From: Pomphorhynchus laevis
Lineage: Eukaryota; Acanthocephala; Palaeacanthocephala; Echinorhynchida; Pomphorhynchidae
Direction of reading: 5' to 3'
Assembly (NCBI GenBank): GCA_012934845.2
Contig: WNNJ02002228.1
Location: forward strand, 62,001 to 126,000
Length of the DNA stretch: 64,000 nucleotides
Of the stretch, positions 42,361 through 55,489 are shown piece after piece (the stretch's first letter is position 1; every line of letters begins with the position of its first letter). Under the pieces are notes generated by a model. It searched no databases, had not been told where the DNA came from, and saw only the letters and a program-made list of their open reading frames with translations. The position numbers were made by a program, and so were the translations under genes.

Positions 42361-44760
42361 TAGGGAAATATCAAAATAATTTTTGCTGTCGTTTAACTAT
42401 ATCTAATAGTTCCTGGAAATTAAATTAAAATATTCGCAATACTATTTTCTAAATGTTTAGTCATCAATATTTGCTATTGATGCCATCAATTTTTTGTTAT
42501 CAATACATATACAATATATTAATCGAATCAATTAAAATGCAATTGAATAAAGTTCTAGCCGATCATCAGTATCAATATCCCTTCTTTAGAAATTAATCAA
42601 AAATAATTTCAATTTTGAATTTTAAAATATGATAATTTTTAAATACAAGTAATTATTAAATAATTATTATAAATAATAAATATTATAAAATTATTAAATA
42701 ATTTTAAAATATTATGGTTCTCGTAAGTAGCTGTCGTTCTTTATAACAAGACAGGATGCAGGTTCAACTTATCGTTTATGGTTTAATATTTTTTATATTG
42801 AAAGTGAAATGTGTATTTTTTTATATAAAAAAGTGAAGTTATTACAAACTTTATTTTGCGAATAAAAATAAATTAATTTGTAAACATATAATTTATAATC
42901 AATGAGATAACAATTATATAATCAGTAGTTATACTTTGGTTGTGTTAACCTTGTATGTATAATTAAATAATTATAAAAGTCTTAAAATCGTCGAATTTTT
43001 TACAATACGAGGATTTTGTTGGCAATTCTTATGAAAAATGCAAAATATCGATTTAATTAATCGCTATTATCAATTTAATTAATAGATATGGATTAATTAC
43101 TAAATTCAATTATTTAAGTTACTAAATATTCGATATTAAGTGATATAGTTACTTAATAAATCGATACTTAATTACTATATATCGATTTAATTTATGGCTA
43201 TTAGGTATAAATTAAGGCAGTAAATCATGATTCGTAAATTTCATAATTTAGAATTCTAAATTTTAAAATTTAATATTTTTTAAACATTTAAAATAAATAA
43301 AATACACTCCAGTTAACTGCCAACTGGAACAAGAAATTTATCGTAAAAACGGTCTATCAATTAAACCAAGTTTACCTAAAATGTCAGCAGTCAGATAACG
43401 TGACGTTGACGAAATAGTTGATTTTGCATAATTTTTAAGGAGATGAGGTTATCGCTACATTAAATTTATAAATATATCAAATGTAAATATTTTGACCAAA
43501 ATATTTAGCCATTTAGATAGCAAAATAGCCAAATGCACGCTATTAATCCTTTATTAACATGAATGACAGTGTTTATTCAGATTTAGGTTTTAAACGTAAA
43601 CGTTTAAATCATTTATTTTTTATAAATGATTAATAATTAATAATTAAAATTGATTTACTGATTTGGTGGTAATTATTCTCATTGTATACGAGAATAGTAC
43701 TAGAGTGTTATATTGCCTTGTTCATATTTAAATTCCGAAATTTCGATTGTACTAGGCTATAGAATTGTCGAGGATTTTTAATTTTTTTAAATAATAATGC
43801 GCAATTACTTGCTAAGTCAATTGATACAGAAATGAATTTCTCATTAAAATATGTTTAAGCATATTTATATTAAATATTAAATAATAAAATTATAAGAACA
43901 TATTTAAAAAACAAAAAGTTAAATAAAATGAAACAATAATTAATTTTTATAAAATAATATTTTAATATTAAATATAAATATATATTTACAAAATTATATA
44001 TATCTAATATTATATTTTACTTTTAATCTGCAATTGATATAGCGGTGGCTGAGATTTTTAGATTTTGTTAAACGGTAATATCGCGTAGAATGATTCAGTA
44101 TTGAATGAACTTTTACTTTTGTACTAAAATTATCCTTTTTGGCAACATTTGTCGCGATTGTTACCTTTATTTACTGATACATTTAGCGTGCGTATTGCGA
44201 GATGACTAGAATATTTACAATTAAGATTGCTAGTTAAGAATTGAAAAATTTTGGTTGTGTTTCGAATAAACACACCAAAATTGTGTTGCTCGCATGAACA
44301 ACTTTAAATATAAAAATTTTGCATAATACAAAATACATTCATCACAATTCATTTAAAGATCCAGCTCAATAAAAAACGTTTAAGAATATTTTAAGAAAAT
44401 TTTAAATTTTTTCAATTTAAAAATTATACATTATAAATCGGGTATAATTAAAAGAATATATTTAATTGAAAATTTAATATTAAATGTAATAATATTAAGC
44501 AGTAAAAGATAAATGAATGAAGATGACTACAATTAGCTATCACTTGCGGTGTATTTATTTATTATTCTCTATCTATAGACCGGTATAAACGCTCAATATG
44601 TAAATTGACAAATCAGTATTATATCGCTAATAATAAATTTCTTCAAATAGAAATACTATTGTTCGTGGAATTATTTGATATCCAGGTGTCAGCACCACGA
44701 AAGAAATTCAACAGTGAAATTGTCGCAAATGACAAAGTCACAATTTCGAACTAGTTGGTT
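42361..44760. other. AT-rich intergenic DNA
   Basis: No ORF, RNA gene or recognisable element in 2.4 kb. Mostly A/T runs, with slightly mixed patches at 43300-43480 and 44090-44300. Confidence 0.6.
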
Positions 44761-45395
44761 CTCATCAGTAGCCTGTACACCCCACAACTGGATTGAAGTT
44801 GGGAGAAAGGCTATATGGTGATTTGAAACAACGAAAGTCCCTTGTTCCCTTGCAAAGACTGGGGTTTTCGACTGCAAGTATTCACCCGTTCTCATCAGTA
44901 GCCTTACTCCCCACAACTGGATTGAAGTTGGGAGAAAGGCTATATGGTGATTTGAAACAACGAAAGTCCCTTGTTCCCTTGCAAAGACTGGGGTTTTCGA
45001 CTGCAAGTATTCACCCGTTCTCATCAGTAGACTGTACTTCCCACAACTGGATTGAAGTTGGGAGAAAGGCTATATGGTGATTTGAAACAACGAAAGTCCC
45101 TTGTTCCCTTGCAAAGACTGGGGTTTTCGACTGCAAGTATTCACCCGTTCTCATCAGTAGCCTTACTCCCCACAACTGGATTGAAGTTGGGAGAAAGGCT
45201 ATATGGTGATTTGAAACAACGAAAGTCCCTTGTTCTCTTGCAAAGACTGGGGTTTTCGACTGCAAGTATTCACCCGTTCTCATCAGTAGCCTTACTCCCC
45301 ACAACTGGATTGAAGTTGAGAGAAAGGCTATATGGTGATTTGAAACAACGAAAGTCCCTTGTTCTCTTGCAAAGACTGGAGTTTGCGACTGGTAT
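44761..45395. repeat. Satellite array: five units of 129-130 bp, two alternating types
   Basis: Units start at CTCATCAGTA at 44761, 44891, 45020, 45150 and 45279; the last is diverged and truncated near 45395. Units 1 and 3 are 130 bases and carry TGTAC after the start. Units 2 and 4 are 129 bases and carry CCTTACTCC, as does unit 5. The body (AACTGGATTGAAGTTGGGAG, GATTTGAAACAACGAAAGTC, TTTTCGACTGCAAGTATTC) is almost identical. Both strands happen to be open, but the ORFs are a product of the repeat. GC content is far above its surroundings. Confidence 0.92.
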
Positions 45396-46349
45396 TTTAT
45401 TCCCGATGCTTCTATGATTTTAATCGAAGATTAAGAATTTCTGTGTAAATCAGTTCGTAAAATCTGATTGTTATCTGTATATTCTGTTCAAAAATTTGTG
45501 AACATTAAAACTTATTATTCGTGGTCTTGCTGAGTTTGTATATACAACCTTGTGTGTAAATAATTCTTTAAATGAAAACGGCAGACATGAAAACATGCTC
45601 ACATACTTTAATCAAGAAGCAGTTTTAAATAGAACACAATTCCACTAATGGCGTACAAGGTATTCATTACGAGTTTCCAACACCCAAGTTTCCATAATAA
45701 ATTGGCCTTTGCGCTTAGTTGTTTAGAAATGCTGATTTCTCGAAGTAAAACACTTATAATTTTGGATTATTTTTTAAAAATAATTTTTAAGATAAATAAT
45801 TAGACGGCTGATTAAGAAATATAAGAAATTACGTAATTGTTTAGTAATTTATTTTTTATTATAAGCGTGAATAAATTAAAATTGCATACATTTGCATTAT
45901 AATAGAAAGATAAAAATATTTTAAAAAATATTTTATTTTCATTTACAACATATAAACAGAAATACGTACATAAGTATAAAATAAATAAGAATAAACACAG
46001 CGAGGTAACTACCGCTTTTTAAATAAATATGTCAAATGTCGTAAAAATCCTTCCACATGTTATATGATAGTATAAAATAATCAACGTCGGCCTGCTGCTT
46101 TGGGCTTAGACTCGTGTATGATGGATCAATTTCGAAGCTTAAACAATGTAATACATTTAGAAAATAAAGATTTTATAATCGAAGATTTAATAATCAGATT
46201 ATAAGCTAGAAAGAAATAAGATAATAATAAGCCATATAAATTAAAAATATCCATTTGAGTGATTAAATCCAAGTTACTCACATTACAAAGATATAATAAA
46301 ATAAAGATGAAAATTGAATTTAGTTTTAAAAATTAAAATTATGTTTTAA
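45396..46349. other. AT-rich intergenic DNA
   Basis: No gene recognised. 45400-45680 is of mixed composition, and 46085-46130 (GTCGGCCTGCTGCTTTGGGC) is a short GC-rich patch of unknown nature. Confidence 0.55.
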
Positions 46350-48495
46350 ATATTCTTACCAAAGTAAGCATTTAAGTCATTATATATTTATAATATAAAT
46401 TATTCTATATTTATACCCTTTCGATATCATTTTCTTTAATTCATTGTTTCAATTAATTCTAGATTATGGGTACATAGCGGTTTATTTAAATGTAAGTTAA
46501 ATTTAAATCACTGCATTCAAATGTTGCATTTACATTTAAATAATTCTAATTTACCTCTTTTATCAGTATATCACAATAAAGCTTTTTACATATGAAACTT
46601 TTTACATATGAAGCTTTTTACATATTATTACCAGCTTTATCAATCGTTCTTATTACGCTTTCGTTATTAATTAGCTTAGCAGAGTACCAATTTAAACAAC
46701 TCTATAACGAATTATAAATTTTATTTTTTCGTTATTATTTAATTAATATTGATATTCCTTTAATAGTAGTTTTCTTAATTTGTAATTTTTAATTAATTCT
46801 AGATTGTGTATATAATATATTATATATTATTATATAATTGTATTTAATTATTTTATTAAAATAAAGAGTTTTGCTAATGTAATTGAAATGCAATTTTATG
46901 TCGCTTTTAATTTCCTAATATATTTACTTAAATCTGACCCTATTATTTCATGCTATTTTTTAATTCAAAAACTGTAAAATTTATTTTTATTTTTATACCC
47001 ATTTAATTTCATCAAATATATAATCTTTCCAAATTTTTATCTTAGATGTATTTAAGCTTTCTCTATTATTCGGCTTACCTAAGTAAGAATTAAAGTTATT
47101 ATATAACGAACTGTAAATTTTATTTTTGTCGTTAATTTCTATTTATACCCTTTTGATAGCATTTTCTTCTATTCACAATTTTCAATTAATTCTAGATTAT
47201 GGGTACATATATGTTCATTTATTTTATCAAAACTAAGACTTTTACAATTGCATTATGTTTCCATTATGTTTCTAATATTATCGTTACATATTGATTTCAA
47301 TTCTTTATTAAAATTACAAATTTTTTGTCCTCATGGCGGTAACAACTTATACCTTATTTTAGGAATATATTTACTTAGATCTGCTTCTTTTATTTCTTTA
47401 CTTTTAAAATTATTTAAAAGTCTACCTATATTTATGTTATCTATACATTTATTAATGAATTTTATGGTCAGTGTATATTTTTTATTGTAATTTGAACATC
47501 TTAACATTTTAGATGTAAAAACATAATTAAATTTAAAATTTATTCGAAATTAATTCAAATCACTACGTTCATATGTTGCGTTTACTGAGTCTAAGCATTT
47601 AAGTCATTATATAACGAATTGTAAATTTTATTTTTGTCGTTGTTATTATTTAATCTATATTTATACCCTTTTGATATCAGCTTTCTTAATTCACAATTTT
47701 CAATTAATTCTAGATTATGGGTACATATATGTTCATTTATTTTATCAAAACTAAGACTTTTACAATTGCATTCTGTTTCCATTATGTTTCTAATATTATC
47801 GTTACATATTGATTTTAATTCTTTATTATAATTACAAATTTTTCGTCCTAATGGTGGTAGGAGTTTATACCTTATTTTAGGAATATATTTACTTAAATCT
47901 GACCCTATTATTTCTTTACTTTTAGAATTATTTAAAAGTCCGGCTATATTTATGTTATCTATACATTTATTAATGAAGTTTATGGTTAATGTATATTTTC
48001 TATTGTTATTATTTACATTTATTGTACGATTATGGTATTTTGTATTACAATAACTGTCTATTATACAACTTAGCCTATCATAGTCGTTAATTAATTTTTG
48101 ATTTATTGAACATATGATATCTTTAGAAAAACTTTTTATATTTACATAAAGATCTTTTAGCTTATTATCACTTAAAAGTTGTTTTAATATTTCTAATTGT
48201 TCATTTATATACATATCTTTTTTAATATTTTTAACTCTATTTTTCTTATTCCTTTTATCACCATGACTTCTTGGTTTGCGTTTAACCGGATTATTATAAT
48301 ATAGTTGTTTATTATGTATTATACTACTTCTGCCAATTCCTTTTGGCAGAAGGAATTTTATAAGGAATTATTTATTAACTACTTATTCCTTATTGCATAA
48401 GGAATAAATAGTATAAGGAATATATATTCCTTATACTACTTCTTTTTTTAATATTTTTAACTCTATTTTTCATATTCCTTTTGTTGCCAATTGTA
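46350..48495 (-). mobile_element. Cluster of partial Penelope-like element copies
   Basis: The main piece (about 47560-48330, - strand) encodes the segment between the basic linker (KRKPRSHGDKRNRKNR) and the RT: EQLEILKQLL, NDYDRLSCIIDSYCNTKY, YIPKIRYKLLPPLGRKIC and a Cys-rich CNCKSLSFDKINEHICTHNLE. Shorter, older copies of the same stretch lie at about 46360-46500, 46650-46830, 46900-47040 and 47050-47520, recognisable by TAATTCTAGATTATGGGTAC and TTTATACCC. The linker region is partly duplicated again at 48440-48490. All are broken fragments; such stacked partial copies are usual for PLEs. Confidence 0.78.
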
Positions 48496-49785
48496 AAGTC
48501 CAATTGACATCAATGGATTCATTGACACAATTCTATCTGGAGGGTTCATGACATTTAAAAAAGAGTCACGCGAATAAAAGTTAAAAGTTTACTGATTTTT
48601 AAATTATTTTTTAATATTTTTATATATTTTTTAATTTTTATTTTTAATTTAATTTTTTAATTAAATAAAAAATAAAAAATTTTAAATTAAAATTAAATTT
48701 TTTAATTTTAATTTTATTAAAATTTTTTTAATTTTTAAAATAAATTTTGCATGAATTTGCTGCAAATTCATGCAAAAGCAGATATTCATTTGATTTGCAT
48801 TCTAACATAACGTTTTGGGTAACTGTGATTTTTAAATTACAAAATGAAATGTTACATCGAACTGAGATGTAAACGCCATTTAAGTAGGATAATATAAAAA
48901 GTATATTACGATATAAATACATAGTAGGTTCATGGCAAAATATAAAGCAAAGTTTATCTCAAAGGTTCACTTGCAAACATTGAAGATTACCATTATAATT
49001 GACTAATGTCAATTATACAAATATAAAATATTAATTTTAAATATATTAATTACAAAACACTGAAATGTAAAAAAATAACTTACAAATTCTTTCGAAAGAA
49101 TTTTAAAGCGATCGAATTAAATTTGAAGACTGTGCAAATGATATGATAAATTCGAAATCTTAAAAGTAGGAAATAGTATAAATAAGTTAAAAATAAATTT
49201 TTTATCAAATATCTACTTTGATTATTATTTTCTTAAATAAATCCGACTAGAACAAATGTCTTGATTAAGAGAAATGAAAAAATAAGGAGAAAATTAATAA
49301 GGTGTAAATAGGGAAGAAATGTCTTTAATCAATTTAAGAGATAAATAAACTACAACTCATGGGGAAATTATACATTTACAATTTTGTTGTCTATGTGGTA
49401 TATAACACGAAGTTAATTAAACATTAACAATCAAAAATAAGAGCCTGACTTGAAATAATAAAACTTTGATTCAACCAGCACATAAATGGATTGTAATTTG
49501 TTATAGAAACGACTACTTACAGATAAATTTCTGCATATCCACAAATCATATCACGGTGACATTAATCGCGATAAATAATTTTTTTATTGTGATACATCAA
49601 TTGAGAAGATGACATAACTTAAAACATTCAGCACCATTTTGAAAATGCTTATTTTCACTTATCTCTGAGGCATTTGAAGCATTAAAATATTATACTAACG
49701 ATACCATATTAAGATAACTATAATTTTACTGTAAATTTGAATGTGCAAAATAGAAAAGTATTTGTAATGAATTGGCTGTTGCATA
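48496..49785. other. AT-rich DNA without recognised features
   Basis: Includes A/T homopolymer-like tracts at 48590-48740. The small ORF at 48728-48922 has no domain. Confidence 0.55.
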
Positions 49786-50545
49786 TGTGCGTAGCGTTTA
49801 CGCTCAGACGCCGAATTTCTGTATAGTTTTGCAACAATTCAATGGTGGCTTTGATGGCTGGCATTCACAGTAAAGCAGAACGCATATAAGACAGATCCAT
49901 ATGCCATATAGAAGACTATAGTCTAAGCCTAGAATATACTGTTTCTGTTTATTGATTTCAATTGTAAGAACTATTTTAAGTGATGCTTATTAGTTATAAA
50001 GAAAATCTATTGTTAGAATCAAATGATTGCTAGCAAATTATCATAATTAGCTAGTCATATTATCATAATTGCTAATCAGCTTATGATTGACCATCGACAA
50101 CCGGATTCGAATTGATTATATTAAAAAGTATCCTGAAGAAAGCCAGGTAGGGCCTGAAACAGGCTTAAACATATGTCATTAAGTGGGAGTGCCAAGATAC
50201 GTCGTTGTGCACTTGGGCAATCTCGGGATTAGTCTTCTTCTCAAAAAGACGTCCCGCAGAGCAAATACTAAGATTTCTAAAGCCCCTCACGTCGAGACTA
50301 CCGATCACCATACGCTGTAATTAGGCTCGCAGGTGTGTGGCAGACCACAACTGGTTCAATCGGAAAGCGTCGGGTTGGTGTTTGCTGGTAGGGCCAGAAC
50401 CCTCTGAGAAAAAGAAGACTATCGTCGAAGCCTATGCAAGGCTGTTTCTGTTTATTGATTTCAATTGTAAGAACTGTTTTATCTTAGTAGGTACATGAGA
50501 CAGCATCTAAAACGATTACGTAGTGAGCAGTTGAATGTCTGTTTG
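49786..50545 (+). mobile_element. LTR-like fossil segment, interrupted
   Basis: About 49840-49900 and 50490-50545 together correspond to 51125-51240, which precedes a gag-like region. They share the words GATGGCTGGC, CGCATATAAGACA and AAAACGATTACGTAG. A ~500-bp block lies between them and is flanked by two copies of TGTTTCTGTTTATTGATTTC. Interpreted as a broken long-terminal-repeat remnant of a Ty3-like element, old. Confidence 0.4.
50115..50415 (+). mobile_element. 3' fragment of the I/Jockey-type LINE
   Basis: CTCGGGATTAGTCTTCTTCT, AAAGACGTCCCGCAGAGCAAA, TTTCTAAAGCCCCTCACG and GGTTCAATCGGAAAGCG parallel the ORF2 3' part at 9765-9960 and the antisense of 60300-60440. Only the last ~300 bases of the family are present, within the block that interrupts the LTR-like remnant. 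Confidence 0.75.
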
Positions 50546-51109
50546 TTTAAACTAAGATAACACATTACTGAAATGAGTGGAAACAAAACGATTGGAGTAT
50601 CATACGTTTTTACAAATTTTTACGTTTTCCAGCAAAAATTGCAAAGAAAACAAGAATATTTCAATGTCCTTCACTAACTTCTCGATTTGCTAAACTCACA
50701 AGAGCTTCCTCCTGTCGAAAAGCTCACAAACTTAGTAGAAATAAGCGTTTCCACCCCTCTAAAAACGGAAGAATACTTCCGGATTTTTCTAAATCCCTTT
50801 GTGGGTTAGTTCCCCTGAAGGGTAATGTACAACTCTGCCAGGAATTACCCTGGTAAATTCAGGATTTCCTTCTCAAATCACAAACTAGCTGAAAATTTTA
50901 TTGATTATTTAAATAATTATCTCATCCATGTAGACTCTGCCATGTACAAGGTCATCACGGCAACCTTGAAAATTAATAACATATAGGCTTTTCTTGAAGA
51001 TGACGATATAACAGAATTGGAGAAGTCTTTCTCTTTTTTTTCGATATACGATTTATAAAACGAAAAGACGATACAAACCAGTTGCGTTTGCCATAATGTA
51101 ATTGGAGAA

Positions 51110-51900
51110 TGCTCTATTGCTAGCAACAATTCAACGATGGATTTGATGGCTGGCAATCACAGTGAAACAGGACGCATATAAGACAACATCTTAAACGATT
51201 GTGTAGTGGGTAGTTAAATGTACGTTTGTTTAAACTATGAAAAGCATTTAATATGTTTGTTACAATTGGTGATAAGGGTCACGGATCAAACGAAGTTAGC
51301 ATACAAGAGCTACTAATATTGTTTTACAAGCAACAAATGAATCACATCGTGATTGTTGATTTATTTCACCGGGTATTATTATCAACCGCAAATTTTGATA
51401 ATAAGAAAAGTGGGTTGAACACGATACATAATAATCGAGCAATACCTTAATTTCAAGAGTACAACAGCAATGTACAAACTTGGGTAAATTATTACAGTCA
51501 AGTGCAAATTCATTTTAAAGCAAACGATGTTGACGATATAAGAAAGGTGTTAAAGCTGACATGGATTGGTCCGCACACGTACAATTTGATTGCTGATAGT
51601 TTGACAATTAATAATTTGGACCAAATAAACTTTACGAAACTTATTTACGGATTGAATGGCTATTTTCGTAAAGAATCCCACATTGTAATGGCTCGATATG
51701 GTTTCAGCAACTTGGCCAAAAACACTAATGAAACATACCGACTTCGTAGCGCGTTTAAAAAAGCAGACAAAAGAATGACAAATATTAAAATAACTAACCA
51801 AGAGGAAGCAACAACTTATCGAATTAGGTATGCATTCGTGTTGAGCATCCTATCGGACTCGTTGCGATTACAAATATTGAAAAATTTTGATTGACAGGTT
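51110..51900 (+). mobile_element. Ty3-like retroelement fossil: leader/LTR-like part and gag
   Basis: A leader resembling the segment at 49786-50545 is followed by a gag-like coding region (about 51253-51896) with the layout of Ty3-type gag proteins, including a W..Y..Q...HF.AN motif. The element is broken and no pol region is visible downstream. Fossil of moderate to old age. Confidence 0.55.
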
Positions 51901-53308
51901 GCTATGAATACGGTTAAGAGGCATTAATTTGCAGATAATGCAGCAAGGTGTATTCCAAAACCTACTATTCGGAGCATAAATGTTTATCGCATTTTGTACA
52001 TCACAACAGCGATGTACAAACTTAGGATAATTATTTGATAGTTGCCATCACATTAATGAATCAAAGCAGATTTTAGTATTAGCAAAGCAATTAATTTGAC
52101 AGTCTAAAATCCATTATATAATGTTTAAAAACTAACAACTGCTTGTTTATTAAAAAGATAGTGGAATATATTCTAATAATATTAATATATTATAATATTA
52201 TAATCTATTAAAATTGAATAATTCCAATATGAAAGGAAAATGATAGAGTTGCTCACGTGTACGCGAGATCGATAATTGATTTTAATATAGAGGTACCGAT
52301 CCCATGTTTTCGAAATTCCTGTTTTATTTGGATTTCATACCTATACAAACAAAAATCAGTTTTACGTAATAAAATGTTGATTTTCTACAAATAAATAACA
52401 TTTCTTCCATAGTCTCTAGTAAATCGAAAGTGAACAAATCCAGCTAATCTTTCTTTGTTTGATTTCATATAAATTAAGATAAAACGTGCTTTTACTGCAA
52501 ACATTTGTCGGCGGATACGAACTTCATCCCACCCCCATTGACTTTTCATATACCTAAAAAGCTAGACTAAATGGATAAAGAAAATTTTATTAAATGGATT
52601 AAGAAAAATTTATTTTTTATAAAAGTAAAAATTGAAGGAAAATGAAAGTTAAAAATTGAATACTAAAATCTACAAAATGACACTTGATTGGGTTTAAAGT
52701 GTAGCTAATCACAACAATTGTCGATTTTATTTTTTACGTTTTTGATTGTAAAATGACAGAATCGTGAGTCCAAGACACGGTTCTGGAATCTAGAAAAAAA
52801 AACGTGTTTATTTAAACTAAATTAAAAGCAGTATCAGTTAAACGCAAATTGCATAAGAATATAGGAATATTGAATAAATACTTCATAAATGTTTCTGAGG
52901 TTAATTGTTTTTGGTAATTAAATAATGAGAGACAAAAATAAACACTAGCTTTAACAGCAAATGATTAAATATATAAATCTGTGTGAATTGTTCAATATTT
53001 GATTAAGACAAAGAACGTAGCAAATTTACGCCTTTCATAGAATGATCTTACCATCATCTGACTGAATTCGATTAAAACTATATCCAGTGTTTTAATTATC
53101 TACGGATGTCTAACCTGAATTGTTCAAATTTTTTAAAGGTAAATTTATATATCTCGATATTGCAAGTTTTTTTCATATTAAATATGATGCAAGCATGTTC
53201 ATCGTTTATTTTTTGATTAAAAATTCATTTGTAATTAAAATTACAAATTCTACATATCGAATTTGATGATGTTATGCTAAAGACACTATAAGCAAAATTA
53301 GAGTATTT
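51901..53308. other. AT-rich intergenic DNA
   Basis: No gene recognised. Two weak repeats of GATGTACAAACTTAGG (51470s and 52010s) connect it to the preceding retroelement fossil. Confidence 0.5.
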
Positions 53309-53470
53309 TTGTTAAAATTACATCCGTGTGCTTATCATATGCTTAGGCATAATAAATTATCCACACGAGAAAATTCTAAAATTTTTCTCGTGTGGATAAT
53401 TTTTATCAACAACCATATGCCTAAGAATAGGATTTATCTTTATGCCTAAGAATAGGATTAGAGTTTTTAT
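53309..53470. repeat. Fold-back element, copy 2 (TIR ATTATCCACACGAGAAAATT)
   Basis: ATTATCCACACGAGAAAA at 53356-53373 faces TTTTCTCGTGTGGATAAT (ending 53400) with a very short loop. It is preceded by TGTTAAAATTACATCCGTGTG and ATGCTTAGGCATAATAAA as in copy 1 at 38727. ATGCCTAAGAATAGGATT occurs twice on the right side. Confidence 0.75.
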
Positions 53471-55489
53471 AAAATTATATGGACAATGTAGTTTTTCAAG
53501 CATCTTTCAAAATTGACAGTTTTGAATCCAGAATTGATCTACAATTAAGTTCATTTACAATGAGTTCCAAAGTAGACCAATAATCCCAACAAAGAATACA
53601 TAAGGCAAATTGAAAAGGAGTGTCTAGCAATAGGTAATGATTTTTGAACTACATCCAATACCTACAGAGTACAGTAACACATTCAAATTCTTTCAGTTCA
53701 TTATTGTCAAATAAAAGAAAGCTTAGATAATAAGAATGCTTAAATAAGGAATTAGAGGGTCCTTTGTCTCAAATAAGAATCTTATCTCTAATATCTTATA
53801 TTAGACACTGCCTGCTCTCTTGTGATATGTCTGTAGAATCTTAAGTTGATATATGAATTTGATATATATGGACTTAATGATAGTTTGCACAGTTTGAATC
53901 CATTTGTATCAAATTTTTGTTGCAGATCATTGAAAGGTAGGTATGCATTGTACGCGATTATAAATATATGAATAAATCATGTATTATAATTAATATTTAT
54001 AATTTAATATTTATATATTTAATATTTAAATATCTAAAATTTATTTAGTATTTATTTAGCTTTAAACTTTACGAAATACAAAATAAAGTAAATTACAAGA
54101 TATTAGTAATTAAGTTATAATTTTACGTACATTTCAATCATATTATTTTCATGAAGGCGGAATATATTAAGTTTCTCTTCGTCTGAAAGATCCAAACTGC
54201 ATTTCCATTCTGCCTAAATTATTCAAAAATTGCCTGATTATGTGTGCACGGGATGTTAATTAGTTTATTTTACAATTATTATGTAAAGTTAAAGATTTGT
54301 TATAAGTTGATAAGTTGATAATTCTAAAAACTATTATGATATTTAAATTATTAAAAAATTATTAAATTTACTAAAATATACTTGCATCTTTAATATATTG
54401 AATTGAATAACATCTTTAATGAAATTTGCACCTTTAATTTTAACATTTTTACATATTAATGTACATGATGCATATTGAATTCTGGCAGTGGGTGATATTT
54501 GCACATAATTGTAAATAATTGTTTATAATTATTTATTATTTATTATTTATTTATAATAATTGTTTATAATTGTATTTAAACAATTATATTTTATGTAGAG
54601 ATGACATCCTTGTTACATCTCTGTAACACGAAATTATAATATCTAACATATTTTATTATTTTTATCAAAAAATAATAAAAGTGATGATATTTATAAATAA
54701 TATCTACAATTTATATTTTATAATACAAAAATATCAAATATATTTTATATTATAATTTAATATATTAAAATAAAACTAGTCTATGTATTACAATCAAATA
54801 AATTTTCAAATAAATCTGAATTTTAATGTTAATCTTGTATACACATCATTAGGCCATGTAACTTTGAAATAAAAATACGTTTTACTTCGTGCTAGTAATC
54901 GTGCAGTATGTTTTGTACACGAATGTATTTTTAAGGTTATAAAATATTGACCTTTTAATTTGATATTTAAAAATATTCGGCGATAAAATTTTAAAAATTA
55001 ATGATTTTGATTTTATTTAAATATTTAATTTATGAAATCTAAGCTTTTTATTTTAAAGCATGATAAACGAAATAAATTTATTCTTTATATTTTAAACACT
55101 ATTAATCATTGTCAGTATTTATGTTGCAAAATTAGAATAAAAGAAAATTAGATAATTTAAAATTGTAATTGATAATTAAATATTATAATTAAATATTTAT
55201 TATTACTTTATTATTTTTATTAACTTCAATTATGCTTAATACATTAAATATTATAATTTAATGCTTTCATAAGTAAATCATATAATTACGATATTTAAAA
55301 TATTTTAAAATTACCTTCAAGCATAAAAGATTATTTACGTAAACAAAGTGGGATATGTCTGTAATATTCAACTATTAATAGTCCCAATTTAAACTGAAAA
55401 AAGCATATTTCAAATTAGAGTATTAAAAACCAATTAGAGTATTAAATAAGCTAACTGAGTCTACGTCTTTTATATTGTAAATTAAAAAT
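53471..55489. other. AT-rich intergenic DNA
   Basis: No gene, RNA or recognisable element. Strong AT runs at 53980-54060 and 54490-54800. Confidence 0.6.

Noticed and set aside
44761-45395. CRISPR array
   Set aside because: The whole 129-130 bp unit is repeated with no unique spacers, in a eukaryotic genome.
44689-45417. Several 95-121 codon ORFs on both strands
   Set aside because: They are internally repetitive products of the 129/130-bp satellite and mirror one another on the two strands.
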